The position numbers and the translations under genes were made by a program. The notes under the pieces were generated by a model. The model was not told where the DNA came from and made no database searches. It saw only the letters and a program-made list of their open reading frames with translations. DNA of 13,138 nt from an uncultured Faecalibacterium sp. GTDB lineage: Bacteria; Bacillota; Clostridia; Oscillospirales; Ruminococcaceae. The stretch is taken from contig CABQHF010000035.1 in NCBI GenBank assembly GCA_902463905.1, positions 1-13,138 on the forward strand, read 5' to 3'. Of this stretch, positions 1-6,268 are shown piece after piece. Numbering within the stretch: position 1 is the stretch's first letter; each line of letters opens with the position of its first letter.

Positions 1-776
1 CCGAAAGGAATATTAAGTTCCAGATGTTCCAGCAGTTCTCCGCTCAAAAATCCAATTCCATAACCATTTGCTGCAAGTGCAGCCGCTGCACGGATATTGC
101 TGCTCTCTAAAATCTCGGCAGGCTGGATATGCCGCTTTTCCAATTCCTGAAGGATATATTGTCCCTGCCGCTGGGTACGATTTTGCAAAAGCAAAGTCTG
201 TCCAGTTAGCCACTCCAGCGAAAACTCTCCGATTTGGGCAGCTTTTGATTCCAACAGATGCCCTTTCGATAAAATTGCGTACATCTTATCGCTGCGCATG
301 ACTTGATAGCTCAAACCAGTTATTCTCTCAAAAGACATATAAAATGCCAGATCTATTTCGCCGTTCAGTAGTTTCTGGTCAAGTACGGCACTGGGGGCTT
401 CTACAATGCGGAACTGTACCTGCGGAAATTCTTTGTGGAAGATGGGCAGCACCTTCGGTAGTGAGAAGCTGCATCGGAATGGCGGGATACCAACATGAAG
501 AACACCCCGGTCAGAACGCAAAATATCTGTCATCTCTGCATCCATCTCACGCTTCTGGCTTAGGATACGCTCCACATGGGCATAGTACCGCTGTCCGGCA
601 TAGGTCAGCTCCAATCGGCGGCTCCCACGTTGAAACAGAACCAGTCCAAGGTCTTCTTCCAATTTTTGCAAAAATTTAGAAAGTGTAGGCTGGCTGACAT
701 AGAGCTGTCGCGCTGCATGGGTAAGATTCCCGCATTTTGCAATGGCGGAAAAATATTCCAGTTCTTTGAAATCCAT
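1..776 (-). CDS. LysR-family transcriptional regulator, C-terminus cut by the window edge
   Basis: Reading leftwards from the ATG at 776, the frame stays open for 258 codons to the window edge. Residues 3-62 are a LysR winged helix-turn-helix (core LTHAARQLYVSQPTLSKFL, then LVLFQR). Residues 90-258 are the effector-binding fold, beginning GVLHVGIPP and reaching the typical late motif ALAANGYGIGFLSGE near 233-247. LysR proteins are usually about 290-300 residues, so some 40 are missing. The start is supported by AGGAGA a few bases upstream on the minus strand. The gene is divergent from the flavoprotein reductase at 960, the classic arrangement in which a LysR protein controls its neighbour and itself; that target is inferred. 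The effector is unknown, and the protein is not specific enough for a gene symbol. Family assignment is secure. Confidence 0.93.
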   Translation of the reverse strand, partial: MDFKELEYFSAIAKCGNLTHAARQLYVSQPTLSKFLQKLEEDLGLVLFQRGSRRLELTYAGQRYYAHVERILSQKREMDAEMTDILRSDRGVLHVGIPPFRCSFSLPKVLPIFHKEFPQVQFRIVEAPSAVLDQKLLNGEIDLAFYMSFERITGLSYQVMRSDKMYAILSKGHLLESKAAQIGEFSLEWLTGQTLLLQNRTQRQGQYILQELEKRHIQPAEILESSNIRAAAALAANGYGIGFLSGELLEHLELNIPF

Positions 777-819
777 ATAGATTCTCCTACCTTTTTGTGT
801 GCTTTTATTTTATCATGTA

Positions 820-838
820 CTATGCACATAAGCTATAG
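820..838. promoter_or_regulatory. Candidate LysR-type binding site (CTAT-N11-ATAG)
   Basis: CTAT at 820-823 and ATAG at 835-838 are separated by 11 bases, the T-N11-A geometry of LysR-type recognition sites. Extended by one base it reads CTATG-N9-TATAG, so the symmetry is imperfect in the inner position. Its centre (829) lies about 65 bases upstream of the predicted reductase start site near 894, the usual position of a primary LysR site. The role is inferred from spacing and from the divergent LysR gene. Confidence 0.45.
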
Positions 839-859
839 AAAAAATAAAAAATCGGAATT

Positions 860-887
860 TTTGGAATTGAAAAAAATATGATATACT
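860..887 (+). promoter_or_regulatory. Probable promoter of the flavoprotein reductase gene (extended -10)
   Basis: A -10 hexamer TATACT lies at 882-887 and is preceded by TG one base upstream (879-880), an extended -10. Weak -35 candidates are TTTGGA (860-865, 16-base spacer) or TTGGAA (861-866, 15-base spacer). Transcription would start near 893-895. A weak -35 with an extended -10 fits an activator-dependent promoter. Confidence 0.6.
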
Positions 888-891
888 GCTA

Positions 892-911
892 CTTGTGAAA
901 TATATCACAAG
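892..911. promoter_or_regulatory. Rex-like (or CRP/FNR-like) operator palindrome over the reductase start site
   Basis: CTTGTGA (892-898) and TCACAAG (905-911) form a perfect 7-base inverted repeat with a 6-base AT spacer. The inner 18 bases, TTGTGA-N6-TCACAA, fit the operator style of the NADH-sensing repressor Rex in several Gram-positive bacteria. The core TGTGA-N6-TCACA is equally the CRP/FNR consensus. It sits directly after the -10 and covers the predicted +1, a repressor position, which favours Rex. Which protein binds is inference. Confidence 0.6.
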
Positions 912-959
912 AAAATCTTTCTTTGGAACGAAAAAAGCAGAAAAAAGCAGGAGGAAATC

Positions 960-2750
960 ATGAAAAGGAACAAGATGCTGTACCGTATCATTGCAGCAGT
1001 CCTTGCGTGTGCAGTGGTCGCGCTGGTGCTCGTCACTTATCAGAACAACAGCGGCGGCAGTGTACCTGCCGCAGAAGGTTCTGTGACTGCGATGGGCTCG
1101 GCCAAGGGTATGGAAGGCGATGTGGTGGTAGAAGTCACAGCAGATGCTAGTACCATTTACTCTATCACTGTGAAAGAGCAGAACGAAACGCAAGGCATCG
1201 GCTCTGTGGCGTGCGAACAGCTGCCGGATGCCATGGTGGCTGCAAACAGCTACAATGTGGATGGCATTGCCGGTGCAACGGTCACCAGCGATGCTCTGAA
1301 GGAAGCGGTAAAGGCTGCTTTGACCAGTGCCGGACTGGACGCATCTGCGTTTGCAGTTGCACGGACAAACGATACCGCCGTGGAAAAAACTGCCGAAAGT
1401 CTGGACTGCGATGTGGTCATTGTTGGTGCCGGTGGTGCTGGCCTGACAGCTGCTGCACAGGCCGCTGAAAATGGAGCCAAGGTCATCGTGGCCGAAAAGA
1501 TGCCCATTGTAGGCGGCAACAGCCTGAAAGCAACGGGCGGCATGAACGCTGCGGACACCAAATATCAGGAAGCACTGGGCATTACGGACAGCGGTGTGGA
1601 CGAATTTATTGAGGATACCATGAATGGTGGCCATCAGATCAACGACCGCAGCTTAGTGACCGTGATGGCAGAAGAAAGTTCGGACGCGGTCGATTGGCTG
1701 GATTCTATCGGTGCTCCGCTGCCCAAAGTTGCTGCAACAGGCGGCACTACTCACAAATATCTGCATGAGCCGGAAGATGGAAGTGCAGTTGGCAGCTATC
1801 TGGTTGAAAAGCTGAATGCGCAGGCAGAAAAGCTGGGTGTGCAGATCATGTTGAACACCGAAGCTACCGAGATTCTGACTGAAAATGGTGCTGCGGTTGG
1901 CATCAAAGCAGAAAGCAAAGAACATGATTATACTATCCATGCAAAGAGTGTTATTCTTGCAACCGGCGGTTTTGGTGCAAACTTTGACTTGATGGCCAGC
2001 TTCAATCCAGCACTGGCCAATGCTGTGACCACCAATCACGCCGGTGCTACGGGTGATGGCATCCTGATGGCGGAAGCCATTGGTGCTGACACGGTGGACA
2101 TGGACCAGATCCAGCTGCATCCGACCGTTTATCAGGAAACCGGCCTGCTAGTTTCGGAGAGCGTGCGCAGTATGGGCGGTATTCTGGTCAATGCCGAGGG
2201 CAAGCGTTTCTGCAACGATCTGGCTACCCGTGATGCTGTTTCCAACGCGGAGTTGGAGCAGCCGGGTGCATACGCCTATATTATTTTTGACCAGCGTATT
2301 GTGGACGATCTGAAGTCCTGCCAGAAGTATATCAAAAATGGCCTGACCGTTTCCGCTGACAGCTACGAGGAACTGGCAAAAGCAATGGGACTGGAGGGCG
2401 ATGCAGTCCAGAGCTTTGTGGATACGATGGATACTTGGAATGCAGCAGTGGAAGCAGGCGAGGACAAGGAGTTTGGACGCAACAACGGTATGGACGCTGA
2501 CCTGTCTACTGCACCCTATTACGCAATCAAAATCGCACCGGGCATCCATCACACCATGGGCGGTCTGAAAATCAATACGGACGCAGAGGTTCTTGATACG
2601 CAGGGTAATGCTATTCCCGGTTTGTATGCCGCTGGCGAAACTACTGGCGGTGTGCATGGCGGAAACCGCATTGGCGGTAATGCCGTGTGCGACTTTGTTG
2701 TGTTTGGTCGGATTGCGGGTAACAACGCTTCGGCTTACGCTGCGAACTAA
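960..2750 (+). CDS. Membrane-anchored FMN/FAD flavoprotein reductase, fumarate reductase (flavocytochrome c) type
   Basis: The protein has 596 residues. Residues 7-27 form a membrane anchor. Residues about 45-120 are an FMN-binding domain whose DGIAGAT motif (101-107) matches the ApbE flavinylation signal, with Thr107 the likely attachment site. From residue 150 to the end is the FAD-binding reductase/succinate dehydrogenase flavoprotein fold, with the GAGGAG dinucleotide loop at 156-161. Compared from memory with Shewanella Fcc3, the active-site residues are all present: His387 (His365), Glu400 and Arg403 (Glu378, Arg381), the proton donor Arg424 (Arg402), His530 (His504) and Arg570 (Arg544). 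His387 favours fumarate over urocanate, whose reductase has Tyr there. No CxxCH haem motif is present. The catalytic part should face outside and use the flavins as an electron sink. AGGAGG at 949-954 sets the start. It is monocistronic; no ApbE or electron-donor gene is in the window. A related enoate substrate remains possible. Confidence 0.88.
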   Translation: MKRNKMLYRIIAAVLACAVVALVLVTYQNNSGGSVPAAEGSVTAMGSAKGMEGDVVVEVTADASTIYSITVKEQNETQGIGSVACEQLPDAMVAANSYNVDGIAGATVTSDALKEAVKAALTSAGLDASAFAVARTNDTAVEKTAESLDCDVVIVGAGGAGLTAAAQAAENGAKVIVAEKMPIVGGNSLKATGGMNAADTKYQEALGITDSGVDEFIEDTMNGGHQINDRSLVTVMAEESSDAVDWLDSIGAPLPKVAATGGTTHKYLHEPEDGSAVGSYLVEKLNAQAEKLGVQIMLNTEATEILTENGAAVGIKAESKEHDYTIHAKSVILATGGFGANFDLMASFNPALANAVTTNHAGATGDGILMAEAIGADTVDMDQIQLHPTVYQETGLLVSESVRSMGGILVNAEGKRFCNDLATRDAVSNAELEQPGAYAYIIFDQRIVDDLKSCQKYIKNGLTVSADSYEELAKAMGLEGDAVQSFVDTMDTWNAAVEAGEDKEFGRNNGMDADLSTAPYYAIKIAPGIHHTMGGLKINTDAEVLDTQGNAIPGLYAAGETTGGVHGGNRIGGNAVCDFVVFGRIAGNNASAYAAN

Positions 2751-2755
2751 GCCAT

Positions 2756-2866
2756 TTATATAAAACAAAAACAGGGTGCGCCACCCGGACGCACCCTGCC
2801 AAAGACCACAGACAACAGCGATATGTACAGCAGGGAGTTCCCCAGTGGGAACTTCCTGTTTTTCAT
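2756..2866 (-). CDS. Possible 36-residue membrane peptide overlapping the remnant (weak)
   Basis: A second minus-strand frame opens at an ATG at 2866 and stops at 2756, just beyond the minus-strand terminator. It encodes a short basic head (MKNRKFPLG) followed by a hydrophobic stretch, NSLLYISLLSVVFG. It would overlap the end of the remnant gene at 2804-3029. There is no convincing SD, and the last 13 residues are encoded by the terminator hairpin and its surroundings. It may be the relic of a second gene once coupled to the first. It could also be chance. Confidence 0.2.
   Translation of the reverse strand: MKNRKFPLGNSLLYISLLSVVFGRVRPGGAPCFCFI
2761..2798 (-). terminator. Rho-independent terminator of the minus-strand remnant
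   Basis: A 9-bp perfect stem (2772-2780 with 2790-2798) encloses a 9-base loop. Read on the minus strand it is followed by TTTTTGTTTTA (2771 down to 2761). On the plus strand no T-run follows, so it serves the minus strand. Confidence 0.7.
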
Positions 2867-3029
2867 TTTCTGCAAGACGAGCCTGTTCCGCCTGCCACGC
2901 GGCAAATTCCCGCTGTCCTTCCTCGCTGTTCCAGCAAGCAAGGATAGCCGGGTAGAATGCCCTCGCCAGACGGTCAATGACTTCATCGGGGTAGGGGGAA
3001 GTGTTTGTGGACTTTTTCTTTTTGTTCAA
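2804..3029 (-). pseudogene. Remnant of a small conjugative-element-type gene
   Basis: On the minus strand, AAAGGAG (3043-3037) followed after 7 bases by TTG at 3029 starts a peptide with a basic head (NKKKKS). It continues YPDEVIDRLARAFYPAIL and then a Glu/Gln-rich amphipathic helix (EEGQREFAAWQAEQARLAE). This looks like a real protein and resembles, from memory, small hypothetical proteins encoded on conjugative or mobilisable elements of Clostridia. After about residue 55 (near 2865) the sequence turns low-quality and has no stop. The frame runs through the minus-strand terminator and on, antisense to the reductase gene, to 2148. A lost stop or an indel is the simplest explanation. The function is unknown. 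An in-frame ATG at 3062 lacks an SD. The left limit is placed at the terminator and is arbitrary. Confidence 0.5.
2831..2870 (+). terminator. Rho-independent terminator after the flavoprotein reductase
   Basis: A 12-bp stem (2831-2842 with 2847-2858, one G-T pair) has a CAGT tetraloop and is followed by TTTTTCATTTT. It lies 80 bases after the reductase stop. The same bases on the minus strand belong to the decayed small gene. Confidence 0.75.
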
Positions 3030-3163
3030 ACGCACGCTCCTTTGGACATCGGTAAACAGCATACCATGTGCCTGTTGTTATGCTGTCTGATCTTTAACAT
3101 TTGCCGCTGCGGTCTGGGCAAAAGGATGTGGCGCTGCTGTTTTGTGCCAAAATCAAAATGCGC

Positions 3164-3193
3164 TTGCAACAGAAGGGCGAAATCCTCTATAAT
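3164..3193 (+). promoter_or_regulatory. Promoter of the two-component operon
   Basis: A perfect TATAAT (3188-3193) is preceded by TTGCAA (3164-3169) with an 18-base spacer. Transcription would start near 3200, only a few bases before the SD at 3204-3209, giving a leader of about 18 nt. This suggests a constitutive housekeeping-sigma promoter. Confidence 0.75.
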
Positions 3194-3217
3194 AGGAAGC
3201 AACAGGAGGACACCGTT

Positions 3218-4564
3218 ATGTGGGAGCAGTGGAGCTATTACATTCAGAACTTCGCCTTTGAGCCGAGTATGGTGATCCAGAATTTGGTCACAAGCCTCAG
3301 CGTGCTTTTGATTTTGGAAAATGGGCAGCAAAAGGGCGGGGAGCGCTGGCGGCATCGGGTGGTGTCTGCTGTGGGGCTGTATGCGGCAATTTTTGTCTTG
3401 AATGGCTTATGGGAGATGCTGTTCCAGCGGGAGGGCAGCTTTTTCGTCACGCATCTGCTGCTGCTGGTGGGGTATGCGCTGTGGACCCGGCAGCTGAAGC
3501 AGAAAAGCTGCCAGATCACGCTGCTGTTGTTCTATGCGGCAGAGATGTGCCTGATCCTGCTGGCGTCTACCTTCCCGAAGGCACTGGCAGATGTGACGTA
3601 CGGCAGCACCATTGAGATCCTGCTTCGCAATGCCTGTGTACTGCTGATCCTGCCCATGGCGCTGTGGCTGCGGAAATACAGCATCCGCCGGTTCAGCAGC
3701 ATCCCGGAGGTCAGCCTGCATTATGCGTCCATCATCAGTGCAGTTTCTGTTGCGCTGACCTTGTTCTATAACAAAATCCGTGCAGACTTTACCTTCAGCA
3801 GCAACGTGTTCGCACTGTCAGCCTTTGGGTGCATCCTGGTGCTGAATCTGGTAGCCTACTATCTGGACTATGCGGTCTGCAAGCACAACGAGGCGGAACG
3901 GCAGCTGCTGGTGGAAAAATATATGGCCCAGAGCGAGCGCAGCTTAATGGAGCTGAGCCGCCAGAATCTGGACGAGCTGCGTGCCATCCGCCACGACATC
4001 AAAAACCAGTATGCCTACATGAATGTGCTTTTGAAGGAAAAGCGATATGCCGAACTGGAAGAATTCTTTGCCCAGAACAAGCAAGCAAACTCCAAACCGC
4101 TTTCGGGCATCGACTGCGGCAATCTGGTATTGAACACCATCCTGAATCTGGAGCAGAGCCGGGCCCATGCCCAGGGTTGCGTGCTGGACCACCGTGTTTT
4201 TGTGGCACCGGAGCTGCCTTTTGCAGAGACAGACCTGTGCAGCCTGTTCACCAATCTGATCGACAATGCACTGGAGGCTATCCAGCGGCAAGGCATCGAA
4301 AACGGCGTGGTGGAGGTGGGCATCAACCAGAAAAACGCAGCACTGTATATCTGCATCCTGAACCCGGTGGACGAGAAGCTGGGGAGGGAAAACCTGCTCT
4401 CGCTGAAAACCACCAAAAAGGACAAAGCATTCCATGGCTATGGTGCCCGCATCGTGGACAGCATCGTGCAAAAGTACAACGGGCAGATCAACCGCAGCAT
4501 TGAAAACGGCAAGTACCGGGTAGACATCATGCTGGATCTGCGCTGGGCAGAGGATGCCCTGTAA
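3218..4564 (+). CDS. AgrC-like sensor histidine kinase
   Basis: The protein has 448 residues from the ATG at 3218, chosen because AGGAGG lies 8 bases upstream; the longer frame from 3101 begins before the promoter. The first 220 residues hold about six hydrophobic segments (near 18-34, 48-66, 74-92, 98-118, 135-152, 168-184 and 200-218). There is no large extracellular domain, as in quorum-sensing kinases of the AgrC/HPK10 class. A short coiled linker (about 222-255) leads to the phosphoacceptor motif IRHDIKN (His259). The GHKL ATPase follows, with N-box FTNLIDNALEA (345-354) and G-box HGYGAR (406-411). The response regulator follows 18 bases later, so the two form an operon. No AgrB or AgrD partner is visible nearby. 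The ligand is unknown and might be a peptide, a cell-envelope state or a small molecule. Confidence 0.92.
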   Translation: MWEQWSYYIQNFAFEPSMVIQNLVTSLSVLLILENGQQKGGERWRHRVVSAVGLYAAIFVLNGLWEMLFQREGSFFVTHLLLLVGYALWTRQLKQKSCQITLLLFYAAEMCLILLASTFPKALADVTYGSTIEILLRNACVLLILPMALWLRKYSIRRFSSIPEVSLHYASIISAVSVALTLFYNKIRADFTFSSNVFALSAFGCILVLNLVAYYLDYAVCKHNEAERQLLVEKYMAQSERSLMELSRQNLDELRAIRHDIKNQYAYMNVLLKEKRYAELEEFFAQNKQANSKPLSGIDCGNLVLNTILNLEQSRAHAQGCVLDHRVFVAPELPFAETDLCSLFTNLIDNALEAIQRQGIENGVVEVGINQKNAALYICILNPVDEKLGRENLLSLKTTKKDKAFHGYGARIVDSIVQKYNGQINRSIENGKYRVDIMLDLRWAEDAL

Positions 4565-4582
4565 GCAAGAAGAAGGAGAAGA

Positions 4583-5329
4583 ATGGGAATGGACGCGTTG
4601 AAGATTGCCTTCTGCGATGATGATAAGACCTCGCTGAACGTTATTGCCGGTGCGGTAGCCAGCATTTTGCAGCAGCAGGAGATCCCTGCACAGGTGGAAA
4701 AATATACAAGTCCCTTGGAACTGCTGGACTGCTGTCAGCGGATGCAGATGGACTTGGTATTTCTGGATATCGAGATGCCGGGGCTGAACGGCATCGAGCT
4801 GGGACAGAAGCTGCGGGAGGTGACTGCTGCCACCGAGATCATCTATGTGTCCCACCGGGAGGACTGCGTGTTCCATGCGCTGCAGGTGCATCCCTTCGGC
4901 TTTGTACGCAAAAGCCACTTTTTAAAGGATATCGAGGATGTGACCCACTCCTATCTGACCATGCTGGAAAAGCGCCGCACCGAAAAGAATGTGGTGGTGC
5001 AGACCCAGAGCGGCTATCTGCGGGTGCCTATCTCCCGTGTGCTTTATTTTGAGGGCGGCGGCACCTACCAGCACATGTATGTGGAGGGGCACACCGAGCC
5101 GGTGCGCATCACCAGCCGGATGCAGAAGCTGGAGGAGGAGCTCACGCCCCACGGCTTTCTGCGGGTGCACAAGGGTTATCTGGTCAATTTTAGCGCCATC
5201 GACCGGTTTGGCGGGGACGAGCTGGTGCTGACCAGCGGCACGAGCATCCCCATCAGCCGCAGCAAGGTGCGGGAGGTACGCGAAAAATATCTGCAGCTCA
5301 GCCGGGAAAACGGCGTGATGCTGTTCTGA
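4583..5329 (+). CDS. LytTR-family response regulator
   Basis: The protein has 248 residues. Residues 5-120 are a receiver domain with the acidic pocket CDDD (11-14), phosphoacceptor Asp62 in FLDIEMPGLNG and the switch lysine in FVRKS (Lys110). Residues about 140-240 are a LytTR DNA-binding domain (YFEGGGTYQHMY, then FLRVHKGYLVN and IPISRSKVREV). This domain class binds pairs of 9-bp direct repeats. AAGGAG at 4573-4578 serves either the ATG at 4583 (4 bases away) or the one at 4589 (10 bases). The second would shorten the protein by two residues and is equally plausible. It is the partner of the kinase upstream. Repeats matching its site class lie 118-188 bases after its stop, pointing to the next operon as a target. 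Confidence 0.93.
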   Translation: MGMDALKIAFCDDDKTSLNVIAGAVASILQQQEIPAQVEKYTSPLELLDCCQRMQMDLVFLDIEMPGLNGIELGQKLREVTAATEIIYVSHREDCVFHALQVHPFGFVRKSHFLKDIEDVTHSYLTMLEKRRTEKNVVVQTQSGYLRVPISRVLYFEGGGTYQHMYVEGHTEPVRITSRMQKLEEELTPHGFLRVHKGYLVNFSAIDRFGGDELVLTSGTSIPISRSKVREVREKYLQLSRENGVMLF

Positions 5330-5348
5330 AGCGGGGCTCTGCCCCAAG

Positions 5349-5382
5349 GACCGACAGGAAATGTTCCTGCCGGTCTTTTTTT
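5349..5382 (+). terminator. Rho-independent terminator of the two-component operon
   Basis: The stem pairs 5349-5360 with 5364-5375 (11 pairs, one A-C mismatch) around a 3-base loop and is followed by seven T residues. It closes the kinase-regulator operon and separates it from the next transcription unit. Confidence 0.9.
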
Positions 5383-5402
5383 GCGCTCAAATGCGGCAGC
5401 CA

Positions 5403-5415
5403 TGCAAATTTTGCA
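5403..5415. repeat. Short perfect palindrome TGCAAA-T-TTTGCA
   Basis: A 6-1-6 perfect inverted repeat lies between the upstream terminator and the LytTR repeats, about 145 bases before the predicted start of the next operon. It could be a second operator. It is short and AT-rich enough to arise by chance. Confidence 0.3.
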
Positions 5416-5446
5416 ACAGAAACATCATCTCTCTGTCACGAAAAAC

Positions 5447-5517
5447 GCAGTTCGTGTAGAAAAAGTGACCGTTCGTGTAGGATACAAGACTGGTTGCTGC
5501 AAAAAAGCGCAGGTCGT
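5447..5517 (+). promoter_or_regulatory. LytTR-box direct repeats upstream of the surface operon
   Basis: The 9-mers GCAGTTCGT (5447-5455) and ACCGTTCGT (5468-5476) match the LytTR consensus [TA][AC][CA]GTTN[AG][TG] at 8 and 9 positions. They are 12 bases apart, the expected two-turn spacing, and share the identical 10-mer GTTCGTGTAG (5450-5459 and 5471-5480). A weaker third copy, GCAGGTCGT (7 of 9), lies at 5509-5517, just ahead of the -35 at 5527. A fourth degenerate site near 5490 is doubtful. This fits activation by the LytTR regulator encoded just upstream; the pairing is inferred. Confidence 0.75.
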
Positions 5518-5526
5518 GAAGAATTT

Positions 5527-5555
5527 ATGACAAGGCGAAACCGGTCTGCTATGAT
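5527..5555 (+). promoter_or_regulatory. Promoter of the LytTR-linked surface operon
   Basis: ATGACA (5527-5532) and TATGAT (5550-5555) are separated by 17 bases. Transcription would start near 5562, leaving a leader of about 75 nt. The nearest LytTR repeat ends 9 bases before the -35, a position suited to an activator touching RNA polymerase. Confidence 0.75.
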
Positions 5556-5635
5556 GGCATTGTAAACCAAAGGTGCGCAGAAACAAGAAAAGAAACTGTG
5601 CATAAGAGCTAAACCAAAAAACGGAGGAAATCAAC

Positions 5636-6208
5636 ATGGAAGAACAAACCAAAAAAGGTGTTCCGGGCTTTGTGCCCCTGATCGCACTGGGCGTGGCTAT
5701 CGTGGCCATTGTGCTGTACGCCTTCCTGCCTGCGCTGAGCATCGATGGACGCGACTATGTGGGCTGGATGGTCACCTTCTACTACTGGGGTCACCAGTAC
5801 ATCTACCACTACCACGAGTTTGGATTCAACCTTGTGCTTTCTCTGGCCACGGTGCTGCCGGCGATCCTGACCATCGTTACCTTCGCAATGTGGAAGCACG
5901 CCTCCGCCGGTAAGCGCATGGTGCTGTCCATTCTGGACGGTGCAGCGCTGCTCTTTACCGGCATCGCCTACCTCAACGTCATGCCCCTTGCCGAGAGCAC
6001 GGTCAGCCAGAACATTGAGCTGACCCTGAAGGCCGCCCAGAAAAGCGGCTCCTACCTCAAGGGCACCATGCCCACCGTGGCAGCCATCCTCTGCTTTGCG
6101 GTGGCGGCTGTGATGATCGCCACCGGCATCCTCAACAAAAAGGCCGGCATCGGCGGCACCCCCATCGTCTACGAGGATGACGACGATGACGATGAGGATG
6201 ATGATTGA
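5636..6208 (+). CDS. Four-TM membrane protein with a poly-acidic C-terminal tail
   Basis: The protein has 190 residues, and I do not recognise the family. Hydrophobic segments lie near 12-33, 64-84, 92-115 and 143-165. Between the first two is a loop rich in Tyr, His and Trp (YYWGHQYIYHYHEF), probably outside. With an even number of spans and a lysine-bearing N-terminus, both ends should be in the cytoplasm. The last 12 residues are almost purely Asp/Glu (YEDDDDDDEDDD). GGAGG 8 bases before the ATG supports the start. It is the first gene of the operon downstream of the LytTR repeats. The next gene begins with a poly-lysine head, suggesting charge pairing. The tail is encoded by tandem GAY/GAG codons whose number could vary between strains. 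Confidence 0.85.
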   Translation: MEEQTKKGVPGFVPLIALGVAIVAIVLYAFLPALSIDGRDYVGWMVTFYYWGHQYIYHYHEFGFNLVLSLATVLPAILTIVTFAMWKHASAGKRMVLSILDGAALLFTGIAYLNVMPLAESTVSQNIELTLKAAQKSGSYLKGTMPTVAAILCFAVAAVMIATGILNKKAGIGGTPIVYEDDDDDDEDDD

Positions 6209-6268
6209 TCCTGTGGATTCCTACGGCGGTACACGGCCGCTGTAACAGATAGAAAGGAGAATATCCCC

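Noticed and set aside
931..950. Tandem AAAAAAGCAG 10-mers just before the reductase SD
   Set aside because: This is a simple purine-rich leader, probably without special function.
813..2120. Long minus-strand open frames opposite the flavoprotein gene
   Set aside because: They have His/Cys/Ser-rich, domain-free translations lying antisense to a well-supported enzyme.
960..2750. A multihaem flavocytochrome c
   Set aside because: No CxxCH motif is present; the N-terminal part is a membrane anchor plus an FMN-binding domain.
2148..2803. The extension of the minus-strand small gene into a 304-residue protein
   Set aside because: Past the terminator hairpin it is purely antisense to the reductase and looks non-coding. 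Only the first part resembles a protein.
3101..3217. An upstream ATG start for the histidine kinase
   Set aside because: It lies before the TATAAT promoter and lacks an SD. The ATG at 3218 has AGGAGG at good spacing.
5490..5498. A fourth LytTR half-site between the second and third repeats
   Set aside because: It keeps only the GTT core and little else of the consensus; spacing alone is not enough.
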